64,000 bases of DNA from Nitrospirota bacterium (GTDB lineage: Bacteria; Nitrospirota; Thermodesulfovibrionia; Thermodesulfovibrionales; UBA6898), in assembly GCA_021783515.1 (NCBI GenBank), contig JAJXTV010000002.1, forward strand, positions 124,001 through 188,000. Direction: 5' to 3'. Made by a program: the position numbers and the translations under genes. The notes under the pieces are model-generated. The model had not been told where the DNA came from and ran no database searches. It saw only the letters and a program-made list of their open reading frames with translations. This document shows positions 22,781 to 30,568 of this stretch, one piece after another; within the stretch, counting starts at the first letter, position 1, and each line of letters opens with the position of its first letter.

Positions 22781-23800
22781 ATGTATCGGGCAGTAAAGAT
22801 GTTCATGGCAATTTTTTGGGCGGGCATGATCGTATGTGCCCCCGCCGCGGCCGTGCAGGCCGCAGAGAGCACTCCCGATGCGGTAGTCGCGCGGGTCAAC
22901 GGCGTGGCGCTGACCGAGGGCCAGCTAGAAGGGGTCCTCGACGAGATGATACCGCGCGCCTTTTTCCACGGAAACATTACCCGCGACAAGAGGGCCGAAT
23001 ACCGGCCGAAGGCGCTTGAGGAGCTGATCAAGAGGGAGCTTTATTATCAGGAGGCGAAAAAGACCGGTATCGGGGTGAGCGAAGCCGATATCGATAAAGA
23101 CGTCAGGGAGATCGAGGAGCGCTACAAGCCGCAGGGCGGCCTCGAAAAGGTGATGAAGGCCGGCGGCGTCACGATGGAGATGCTGAGAAAGGCGATCGGC
23201 CGCGACCTGACGATCAGCAGGTTCTCCGAGCGCGAAATCGGCGCGAAGGCGAAGGTCTCGGACGAATTTTTGAAGGAATATTACGAAAAGCACAAGACCG
23301 AATATCTGAGGCCGGAGGCGGTGAGGCTGAGGATGATCTCGATCTTTGTCGACCCGGTCGCCAACAAGAAAGAGCGGGCAGCCAAGAAGAAACATGCCGA
23401 AGAGGTGCTGGCCAAGGCGAAGGCCGGCGGGGATTTTGCGGCCCTCGCCGCTAAATATTCGAACGACGACTGGCGGGTGAAGGGCGGAGATTTCGGCATC
23501 AGGCACAAGGGCCAGCTCGACCCCGAGATCGAGAAGGCCGCCTTTGCGCTGAAACCGGGCGGGATCAGCGGGCTCGTCGAGACGATCTACGGTTATCATT
23601 TCGTAAAGCTCGAGGAGAGGCTTCCCCGTATCCAGCTGTCGTTTGAGGAGATGAAGGACAGGCTCAGGAAGAAGCTCGAAGACGAGCGCACGAAGGAGCT
23701 GTCCGAGGCGCTTCTGAAAAGGCTGAAGGAGAACTCTAAGATCGAGATCGCGGCGGATATGAACAAGCCGCAGGCGCCTGCGGAGAGCGGCGCGAAGTGA
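22781..23800 (+). CDS. PpiC/SurA-type peptidyl-prolyl isomerase (periplasmic foldase)
   Basis: This 339-residue protein has a signal peptide ending near AVQA, an N-terminal SurA-like chaperone region (VVARVNGVALTEGQLEGVLD, then ELIKRELYYQEAKKTG), and a parvulin domain at about 165-270. The parvulin domain includes VRLRMISIFVD, AKAGGDFAALAAKYSND, GGDFGIRHKGQLDPEIEKAAF and ETIYGYHFVKLEER. It should help fold outer-membrane or secreted proteins, probably the barrel and the cytochromes next to it. Parvulin genes next to cytochrome genes are also known in Geobacter. ATG 22781 is chosen because GAGGAGG lies nine bases upstream; ATG 22763 is in frame but lacks this. Confidence 0.9.
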   Translation: MYRAVKMFMAIFWAGMIVCAPAAAVQAAESTPDAVVARVNGVALTEGQLEGVLDEMIPRAFFHGNITRDKRAEYRPKALEELIKRELYYQEAKKTGIGVSEADIDKDVREIEERYKPQGGLEKVMKAGGVTMEMLRKAIGRDLTISRFSEREIGAKAKVSDEFLKEYYEKHKTEYLRPEAVRLRMISIFVDPVANKKERAAKKKHAEEVLAKAKAGGDFAALAAKYSNDDWRVKGGDFGIRHKGQLDPEIEKAAFALKPGGISGLVETIYGYHFVKLEERLPRIQLSFEEMKDRLRKKLEDERTKELSEALLKRLKENSKIEIAADMNKPQAPAESGAK

Positions 23801-23819
23801 CGGTCCCGAAGACACAATC

Positions 23820-24848
23820 ATGCGGATGAAAGGATTGGTGGCGGTGGCGGTGTTATTGACGGCATCATGCGCTCCGGCATATAAGGCGCGCTTCGACATG
23901 ACCTCCTCTCAGGGGATCGTCTGGCCGGGCAAGCCGGAAAAGCCGCGCATCGTATACCTCTGGAGCCTCCAGAACGTCGCCGGCGAGCAGAACAAGGGGG
24001 GTCTTCTCTCCGCCGCCGCAGGCGAAGAGGAGGTGACGGACCCGCAGATGTCCCCGGTCCTTCTAAGGCCCCAGGGGGTCTACGCCGACGAAGAGAGGTT
24101 GTATGTCGCCGACCCGGGAGCCGCAAGGGTGACGGTCATCGACAGAAAGACTATGGCCGTGATCCAGATATTCCAAACGGACACGGGAGGTCTTGCCTAT
24201 CCCCTGAGCGTCGTGGCCTCGCGGGACGGCACGATCTTCGTGTCGGATGCCGACCTCGGGAAGGTGATCGCCTATTCCTCGTCCGGTAAGTTCATGGGCT
24301 ATTTCGAGGGAGAGTTACAGCGGCCCGCCGGGCTCGCGATCGACAGGCAGAGGGGCATCGTCTACGTTGTCGACACGATGGGCCATACGGTCTATAAATA
24401 CGGGACCGACGGGAAGAGGCTCGGCAGCATCGGAAAAAGAGGGGATGGAGACGGGGAGTTCAATTACCCGACATATGCCTTCGCCGACCGGACGGGGCGG
24501 TTGTACGTAACCGACTTTCTTAACTTCAGGGTCCAGATGTTTCAACCAGACGGCGCGTTTATCGGCAAGATCGGGCTTCAGGGCGACAGCTACGAAACGC
24601 TGGACAAGCCAAAAGGGGTAGCTGCCGACAGTGAAGGAAACATATATATAGTTGACGACGGAAAGGACATGGTCAAGATATTCGACCGGGAAGGCCGTCT
24701 GCTCCTTTTCTTCGGCAGGACCGGCCACGGGTATGGAGATTTCTACCTGCCCACCGGTATATTTGTCGATGACAGGAATATGATCTACGTTGCGGATACG
24801 GTGAACATGAGGATACAGGCGTTTCAATTATTGGGCGGCAATCAGTGA
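23820..24848 (+). CDS. NHL-repeat (6-bladed beta-propeller) lipoprotein
   Basis: This 342-residue lipoprotein (LTASC, Cys17) is a third paralogue of those at 10071 and 14329. The shared segment appears as GIVWPGKPEKPRIVYLW (32-48). NHL blades fill residues 75-340, for example LQRPAGLAIDRQRGIVYVVDT and FNYPTYAFADRTGRLYVTDF (each shown in part). It lies between the foldase and the cytochromes. Such a lipoprotein in every cytochrome cluster of this window suggests a general role with multihaem cytochromes, for example anchoring or assembly at the membrane; this is inferred from context only. Confidence 0.85.
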   Translation: MRMKGLVAVAVLLTASCAPAYKARFDMTSSQGIVWPGKPEKPRIVYLWSLQNVAGEQNKGGLLSAAAGEEEVTDPQMSPVLLRPQGVYADEERLYVADPGAARVTVIDRKTMAVIQIFQTDTGGLAYPLSVVASRDGTIFVSDADLGKVIAYSSSGKFMGYFEGELQRPAGLAIDRQRGIVYVVDTMGHTVYKYGTDGKRLGSIGKRGDGDGEFNYPTYAFADRTGRLYVTDFLNFRVQMFQPDGAFIGKIGLQGDSYETLDKPKGVAADSEGNIYIVDDGKDMVKIFDREGRLLLFFGRTGHGYGDFYLPTGIFVDDRNMIYVADTVNMRIQAFQLLGGNQ

Positions 24849-24862
24849 CGGAGGTTCGACGT

Positions 24863-25663
24863 ATGAGAAAAGGGCTTCATGCCATAGTGATCGCGGCATT
24901 CTCCTGCTGCCTGCTCCTTGTTGCGGGCAATTCGTTCTCGCAGGGCATCGGGAACCTGCAGACGGTGGGGAATAAACATAATCTTTCTATCAGCGGCACC
25001 GGGTCGATCAAGGCCCTTACCGAAACCAGGATATGCGTGTTTTGTCACACGCCGCACAGGGCGTATCCCGGGACCCCTCTGTGGAACCATACTATGTCTG
25101 TGGCGACCTATACCGTCTCGGCCCCTCCGGGCGTCACCGGGACGCAGCTCTCCTCGCCCCAGAACCCGCCCGACGGCGATTCGAAGCTCTGCCTCAGCTG
25201 CCACGACGGCACGGTACCCATAGGCGACGTGCAGAACATAGACAGCCATTCGGCGACCATAGCGATGAGCGGGACGCTGCCGGCCGTCGGAAACGGTTCG
25301 ACGAACCTCGGCACGAATCTGAGCGGCCACCATCTCGTCTCGATAGAGTATAACCAGGCGCTGAAAAACGCGAAGGACCTGCAGTGCCCTTCGATAGGAT
25401 ATTCCCTGCTGAGCCCGACCGGGCCGCCGGCGGCGTATCTCCGCGCTACGAGTAATTCATATGCGGGCGGGGCGACCCAGAAGGGCGTCCAGTGCTCTTC
25501 CTGCCACGACCCGCACTACGACCCGATACCGGGCACGACAAAATTTCTGCGCGGCGCGGCGGGATCGCCTACTCCGCAGCCGACGTACCCGCCGCCGACG
25601 CAGTGGGTCTATGGAGATAATCTCTGCCTCGCCTGCCATTGTCTGTGCGGCGCATGCCCCTAG
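24863..25663 (+). CDS. Secreted four-haem c-type cytochrome, OmcE-like candidate
   Basis: This 266-residue protein has a signal peptide (cleavage near NSFSQ) and four CXXCH motifs: CVFCH, CLSCH, CSSCH and CLACH. Landmarks shared with 17569 and 26977 are KHNLS at the mature N-terminus, ETRICVFCHTPH, LCLSCHDG, LSGHHLVSIEY and CSSCHDPHYD. After the fourth haem it ends in HCLCGACP, adding three cysteines not seen in the other two copies. GGAGG lies eight bases before ATG 24863. It follows the NHL lipoprotein at 15 bases, so it is probably co-transcribed from the barrel gene. Confidence 0.85.
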   Translation: MRKGLHAIVIAAFSCCLLLVAGNSFSQGIGNLQTVGNKHNLSISGTGSIKALTETRICVFCHTPHRAYPGTPLWNHTMSVATYTVSAPPGVTGTQLSSPQNPPDGDSKLCLSCHDGTVPIGDVQNIDSHSATIAMSGTLPAVGNGSTNLGTNLSGHHLVSIEYNQALKNAKDLQCPSIGYSLLSPTGPPAAYLRATSNSYAGGATQKGVQCSSCHDPHYDPIPGTTKFLRGAAGSPTPQPTYPPPTQWVYGDNLCLACHCLCGACP

Positions 25664-25731
25664 CGGTATGCGGCTGAGGAGAGGGTGGAAAGCAGAGTGA
25701 AAGAATGAGCAGAAGGAATGGAGAAGACAGG

Positions 25732-26823
25732 ATGAAATTCCTTACGACACGTATCGTTCGGGGCGTGAAGTACGCCGGGTCCGGCCTTGTTTTTTTGCTG
25801 GTCATGGCCGCTGTTTCCGTCTGCCTCGGCGCCCAGCTCTCGATCGTCAACCCCACCCATACCGACAGGTCGAAGAACCCCTACGGCTGCGCCGGGTGCC
25901 ACAAGGGCCACGGCAAGACCGGGACCGCGATGCTCGATTCGTCCAAGAACGATATATGCTTTACCTGTCACGGTTTTTCGATTGCGGCCGGGAAGATGAA
26001 GGCGAGGACCGACATGGAGAGCGTGTTTCGTAAACGGTACCGGCATCCGGTCCTGGAGACATCACAGTACCATCGGCCGGACGAGCAGCTTCCCGAGAAG
26101 AGCCCGTCGGTACCCCGCCATGCGGCCTGTCAGGACTGTCACATGGTCCATATGTCTACGCCTGAAGACCCGCTTGCCGGGGTGCAGGGTTACGTCAGGG
26201 GGGCGGTGCGCGACCTCGAGCCCGGCAAGGAATATATGCTCTGCTACAAGTGCCACTCGGACAGCGCCAATCTGCCGACAACCTCGACGAACAAGGCGCT
26301 TGAGTTCGACACCGGAAACGCCTCTTATCATCCGGTGGAGGGGCGGGGGAGAAACCACCTGGTCCCCAGTCTCATCGGTCCGCTGAATTCGGCCTCAACC
26401 ATAACCTGCACCGACTGTCACGGCAACGACGACAAATACGGCCCGAAGGGGCCTCACGGGTCGAATTACGAGTTTCTCCTGAATGCGGAATACCTGCAGA
26501 CGGAATCGGCCGAGTCGCCGAAGGCGTATGAGCTTTGCTATTCCTGCCACGACCGCCAGAGCATCCTGGGGGACGTCAGCTTTCAGAAGCACAAGGAGCA
26601 TATAGTCTATAACCGCATTCCCTGCGCGGCCTGTCATACCCCCCACGGTTCGAGGAGAAATCCGAACCTGATCGAATTCGATGCGGCGTTCGTAGGGATC
26701 GCGCCGTTGCCCAGTTATGCGCCCTCTTCCGACGGCAGGCCGGTATGTTTCCTGAGGTGCCACATAGGAGGCAGGGACGTCGTCCACGACAACTCTTTTT
26801 ATCAGAGCAAAAGATGGCCGTGA
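25732..26823 (+). CDS. Multihaem c-type cytochrome (7 CXXCH plus one CXXXCH)
   Basis: This 363-residue protein has an N-terminal hydrophobic segment (GSGLVFLLVMAAVSVCLGA) that is a signal peptide or anchor. It has seven CXXCH sites (CAGCH, CFTCH, CQDCH, CYKCH, CTDCH, CYSCH, CAACH) and an eighth unusual one, CFLRCH, near the C-terminus. Motifs such as GCAGCHKGHGK and CAACHTPHGSRRNPNL are of the doubled-CXXCH type. It could be the cytochrome that docks with the barrel protein. ATG 25732 follows GGAGAAG at a usual spacing. The upstream frame to 25705 is not excluded. Confidence 0.85.
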   Translation: MKFLTTRIVRGVKYAGSGLVFLLVMAAVSVCLGAQLSIVNPTHTDRSKNPYGCAGCHKGHGKTGTAMLDSSKNDICFTCHGFSIAAGKMKARTDMESVFRKRYRHPVLETSQYHRPDEQLPEKSPSVPRHAACQDCHMVHMSTPEDPLAGVQGYVRGAVRDLEPGKEYMLCYKCHSDSANLPTTSTNKALEFDTGNASYHPVEGRGRNHLVPSLIGPLNSASTITCTDCHGNDDKYGPKGPHGSNYEFLLNAEYLQTESAESPKAYELCYSCHDRQSILGDVSFQKHKEHIVYNRIPCAACHTPHGSRRNPNLIEFDAAFVGIAPLPSYAPSSDGRPVCFLRCHIGGRDVVHDNSFYQSKRWP

Positions 26824-26925
26824 GCGAAAAAAAAATATGGAATTAGGACTCCGGATTGTTTATAATGTCGCGGTCCCGGAATCAGGGCCGCAAATAAATA
26901 TATAGGGTTAATATGGGGAGAAAAG

Positions 26926-26941
26926 TGGTATCAATATTGCA
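26926..26941 (+). promoter_or_regulatory. Sigma-54 promoter of four-haem cytochrome gene
   Basis: TGGTATCAATATTGCA has GG (26927-26928) and GC (26939-26940) separated by ten bases, matching TGG-A-N-TTGC of the -24/-12 consensus. TTGCAA repeats at 26937-26942 and 26950-26955 flank the predicted start near 26952. Confidence 0.65.
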
Positions 26942-26976
26942 AACATTATTTGCAACAACAGCTATAGGAGACTGAC

Positions 26977-27783
26977 ATGAAAAGAAAGATGCTGATTTTA
27001 TTAAGTTTTATAGCGATGATCGTGGGGTTATCTTACGCTATACCTGCGCGATATGCCGCAGCCACGGTAGTGGGTGGCAAGCACGACCTTTCCTTTTCGG
27101 GAAGCGCCAATTTCCAGTATGCGACCGATGAGCCGTGCATCTTCTGTCATACTCCTCATGCTGCCAATGTGAATACCGTCTATTCGACCGACCCCGCCAG
27201 CACCAGCAATACCGGTTCGGGCAACAGCGCGCCGGGCGGACAGTTCCTCTGGAACAGGGCGCTGCCGCAGCGGGCATGGAATGTATACTCGAGTTCGACC
27301 CTGAATGCAAACACAAGCGGCGGCCCCGGCACGCTGTCTCTTCTGTGCCTGAGCTGCCACGACGGAGTCGGCGCGATGAATGTGCTTCTTAATTATTCCA
27401 GCGGGCAGCCCGTCTCGATGGGCTTTCTCCAGAACCAGTTCGGCGATTTCAGCACGAGCGACCCGAGCATCGGTCCTCTGAATATCGGCGGCGGGCAGTG
27501 CGACGGCGGTGCGGGCACCTCATGCGTCGGGGGCGGCGGGGATCTCCAGAACGACCACCCCATCGGCTTCGTTTATGATAACGCCCTCGTTACAGCCGAT
27601 GGCGGCGGTCTCAATCCCCCTGGCAGCCTCAATGCCATCCTTCAGGGGAGAATGGCGGTCACCGGCAACAGGATGGAATGCTCCACCTGCCATGATCCGC
27701 ATATTACGAACCTTGGCGGAAACGACTTTCTGGTCATGCTCAACACCGGCAGTGCGCTTTGTCTGCAGTGCCATAACAAATAA
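26977..27783 (+). CDS. Secreted four-haem c-type cytochrome, OmcE-like candidate
   Basis: This 268-residue protein has a signal peptide (MKRKMLILLSFIAMIVGLSYA) and four sites: CIFCH, CLSCH, CSTCH and CLQCH. The shared landmarks are KHDLSFSG, EPCIFCHTPHAA, LLCLSCHDG, LQNDHPIGFVY and a CLQCHNK end four residues after the last Cys. Compared with the copy at 17569 it has a Gly/Ser/Cys-containing insert (GGGQCDGGAGTSCVGGGGD) before the third haem. It has its own sigma-54-type promoter, and TAGGAG lies just upstream of ATG 26977. It could be expressed apart from the upstream cytochromes. Being a filament subunit is a hypothesis. Confidence 0.85.
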   Translation: MKRKMLILLSFIAMIVGLSYAIPARYAAATVVGGKHDLSFSGSANFQYATDEPCIFCHTPHAANVNTVYSTDPASTSNTGSGNSAPGGQFLWNRALPQRAWNVYSSSTLNANTSGGPGTLSLLCLSCHDGVGAMNVLLNYSSGQPVSMGFLQNQFGDFSTSDPSIGPLNIGGGQCDGGAGTSCVGGGGDLQNDHPIGFVYDNALVTADGGGLNPPGSLNAILQGRMAVTGNRMECSTCHDPHITNLGGNDFLVMLNTGSALCLQCHNK

Positions 27784-27834
27784 TAGAAATTCTATGAAAT
27801 CATTGGGTTATAAGGAAGAGAGGAGGAGATCGAG

Positions 27835-30552
27835 ATGCTAAGCAAAATGAGGGGGAAGGCAAAAGTCCGGTTCCTGCTGGTCTCACTGATACTGACTGTT
27901 ATGTTTCTTTCTCCGCAGCTCGCGCCGGGGGCGACCGCTCCCGATGTGACGAGGCTGCTCAATATCAACGGCCAGACATTCTCCGGGCGGGTCGCCAGCG
28001 ACTCAGTCGGAAACGTCTATATTGCCGATATGGTGAACAAGCAGGTCAGGGTGTACTCGTATAGCGGCGTGCAGGTCAGGACGATAGGGCTGCAGTACGC
28101 CCCGACCGCGCTCGCGGTCTCTCCCGGCAACCTCCTCTATGTCGGCGAGAATGCGCAGAACGGCCATTGTTATATCGAAGTCTTCTCGCAGGCCGGCGCC
28201 CTGGTCCGCACCATGGATGCGACCGACCCCCATGCCATGGCATTTCTTTCCTCCGGTGAGTTGTACCTTCTCGACGGCTATATGGTGAAGAAACTCGACG
28301 GCTCGATGAATCAGGTCATGTCCTTCGGCGGATATGCGACGTTCCGCGATCCGATGGCCCTGACGCTCAGCGAGCAAAAGGGCGAGATCTACGTGCTCGA
28401 CAGGGGCGGAACGGCGAACGAGGGATCGTACGGCGCCACCGCCGTCTGGAGAGTGCAGGTGTTCGACCTCTCCGGCGCCCCTCTCAGGAACTTCTCTAGC
28501 TACGGTTTCGGCGCCGACGGCAAGATCGGCTCCGCCTCAGGATTGGCCGTTGACAAGGCCGGCAGGATCTACATCTCCGACAACGTCCAGCCGATTATCG
28601 CGGTCTACGATGAAAACGGAGTCTACCTCAAGACGATCTTCGATGCGACGAACCCCCTCTACAACTCGGTAAATCTTTCTTATAATAACGACAGGCTTTA
28701 TATCGCGTCCCTTTCCGGCAACTTCGTCGCCGCGTACGCGATCGACGCCTTTTCCACCCTCGACGCGGCCCCTAACCCGATCAACATCACCTGGCAGCCG
28801 GGCATGGCGAACCCGTCGAGGACGCTGACGATTTCCAATAGCGGCACCGCCGCGCTCACCTGGCAGGCGGCAGCCGATGCCTCCAGCAGCGCGTGGCTGT
28901 CGACCTCTCTGGCCAGCGGGACCGTGGCCGCGAATGCGACCCAGGATATCGCGGTGACGGTTAATGCGGCCAACCTTCCGGCAGGACAGAAGAGCGTCTC
29001 GGGCACCATTATAGTAACCGCCCCCGGCGCCGAGAAGACGGTCACGGTCAATGTGGCGGTGGGCGATGCGCCGACGCTTGCGGTCTCTCCCGCTTCTATC
29101 ACCGTCACCAGGAAGTTCAATGAGTCAACGGCCCCGATACCGCTGACGATTACGATCGGCAACGACCAGAGCGGAGGGGCGCTGACCTGGCATGCCACGG
29201 TTTCGGCTGACGCCGCATGGCTCGGCATGAATCCGCTGGACGGAAACAGCCTGCTGGCGACCGCCCCGATTGTCAAGATCGCCGACGCGGTCCAGCCCGG
29301 CTCCTACAGCGGCAGCATCGTCGTGGCGCTTGATGGCGCCAGCGGCAGCCCGGTGAGCGTGCCGGTCAGTCTCGTCGTGGAGTCATCGAGCAGCATCACC
29401 GTGAATACGAACAACGCTAATGCGTCGTTTACGATCGCCGGCCCCGGCTTATCGGACTCCGCAACAGGCATGAGCTACTTTAAGGACGGAGTGGCGGCCG
29501 GCTCCTACACGGTCACATATGGCAAGGTTGACGGATTCAAGACGCCGGCGGCCCAGACGAAGACCATTGCGGCCGGCGAAAGCGCGACGTTTACCGGCAA
29601 TTACAGCGACCTCAGAAAGAGTCTCGACATCGTCGTGAGCCACGGCTCGCGCAAGAACGAGTCGAATGAAGTGGCGGTCTTTAAGGGAGACGGCACCAAG
29701 GTGCTCGGGTTCGTCCCCTCGATGCCGCTGGCTTACGGCGTAACCACCGCAGTCGGCGACGTCGACGGCGACGGCGTGGGCGATGTCATCGTGGGCGGGA
29801 TGCCCGCGGTAGTGAAGGCCTACGCGCTGAGCGGCACGACCGCTACGGCGATCAGCGGTCTGGAGTTCTCGGCCTATGAAAAGGCGCAGGGCGTGAATCT
29901 TGCCGCCGCGGATTTTGACGGCGACGGCAGGGACGAGATCATTACCGGCGATGCGAGGCTCTCGAGCGTGGTGCGGGTCTTCAGCTTTGGCGGCTCTGCG
30001 GTCGCCGACACCGGCGTGTACGTCGAGCCCTTCAAGGACCTCGGTCAGGGCGTAAACGTCGCGGCGGCGGACGTCGACGGCGACGGATCTCCCGAGCTGA
30101 TAACCATTCAGGCGGTCAGCGACGTTATCCCGGAAGTGAAGATATATAAGGTGAATACCGCGGCGGGCTCCGGCCGCTGGACGGCCTCACTGAGCAGCCG
30201 CTTTACCGCCTGCAGCACTGCCGGCGAGACCAGCCTGGCGGCTGCCGATGTGGACGCCGACGGTATCGCGGACATAATCGTGGTCTGCAGAAACGGCAAG
30301 ACGGCCGAGGTCAGTGAGTTCAGCGGAAACGGCAGCCTTATAGCCGGCTTTACGACGGCCTCCGCCAATGCCATGTCGCTGGCGGCTGGCGATACGAACT
30401 TCGACGCTAATGCCGAGATTATACTCGGCGCGTCACGGGTGGCAGAAAGTAGATTCCGCATTTATAACTCCCAAGGGTCGACACTGAACACAGTTCCTGC
30501 GTTTACAGGCAGTTACGGCGTGCGTGTATCGGTCGGTAATTTGGGTTATTAG
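27835..30552 (+). CDS. Secreted NHL / Ig-like / FG-GAP repeat protein
   Basis: This 905-residue protein has a signal peptide ending near LAPGA. Residues 35-305 are NHL-type propeller blades (VASDSVGNVYIADMVNKQ, LAVDKAGRIYISDN). Residues 310-510 hold two BACON/Ig-like domains (LTISNSGTAALTWQAAAD; ITIGNDQSGGALTWHATV). Residues 520-590 hold a PEGA-like domain (GVAAGSYTVTYGKVDGF). The C-terminal third holds about five FG-GAP/VCBS repeats with Ca-binding DxDGDG loops: DVDGDGVGDVIVGG, DFDGDGRDEIITGD, DVDGDGSPELI. It is probably a long surface or extracellular adhesin or scaffold that organises cytochromes. AGGAGG lies eight bases before ATG 27835. Confidence 0.85.
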   Translation: MLSKMRGKAKVRFLLVSLILTVMFLSPQLAPGATAPDVTRLLNINGQTFSGRVASDSVGNVYIADMVNKQVRVYSYSGVQVRTIGLQYAPTALAVSPGNLLYVGENAQNGHCYIEVFSQAGALVRTMDATDPHAMAFLSSGELYLLDGYMVKKLDGSMNQVMSFGGYATFRDPMALTLSEQKGEIYVLDRGGTANEGSYGATAVWRVQVFDLSGAPLRNFSSYGFGADGKIGSASGLAVDKAGRIYISDNVQPIIAVYDENGVYLKTIFDATNPLYNSVNLSYNNDRLYIASLSGNFVAAYAIDAFSTLDAAPNPINITWQPGMANPSRTLTISNSGTAALTWQAAADASSSAWLSTSLASGTVAANATQDIAVTVNAANLPAGQKSVSGTIIVTAPGAEKTVTVNVAVGDAPTLAVSPASITVTRKFNESTAPIPLTITIGNDQSGGALTWHATVSADAAWLGMNPLDGNSLLATAPIVKIADAVQPGSYSGSIVVALDGASGSPVSVPVSLVVESSSSITVNTNNANASFTIAGPGLSDSATGMSYFKDGVAAGSYTVTYGKVDGFKTPAAQTKTIAAGESATFTGNYSDLRKSLDIVVSHGSRKNESNEVAVFKGDGTKVLGFVPSMPLAYGVTTAVGDVDGDGVGDVIVGGMPAVVKAYALSGTTATAISGLEFSAYEKAQGVNLAAADFDGDGRDEIITGDARLSSVVRVFSFGGSAVADTGVYVEPFKDLGQGVNVAAADVDGDGSPELITIQAVSDVIPEVKIYKVNTAAGSGRWTASLSSRFTACSTAGETSLAAADVDADGIADIIVVCRNGKTAEVSEFSGNGSLIAGFTTASANAMSLAAGDTNFDANAEIILGASRVAESRFRIYNSQGSTLNTVPAFTGSYGVRVSVGNLGY

Positions 30553-30568
30553 GGGAGGGCTTATGCAC

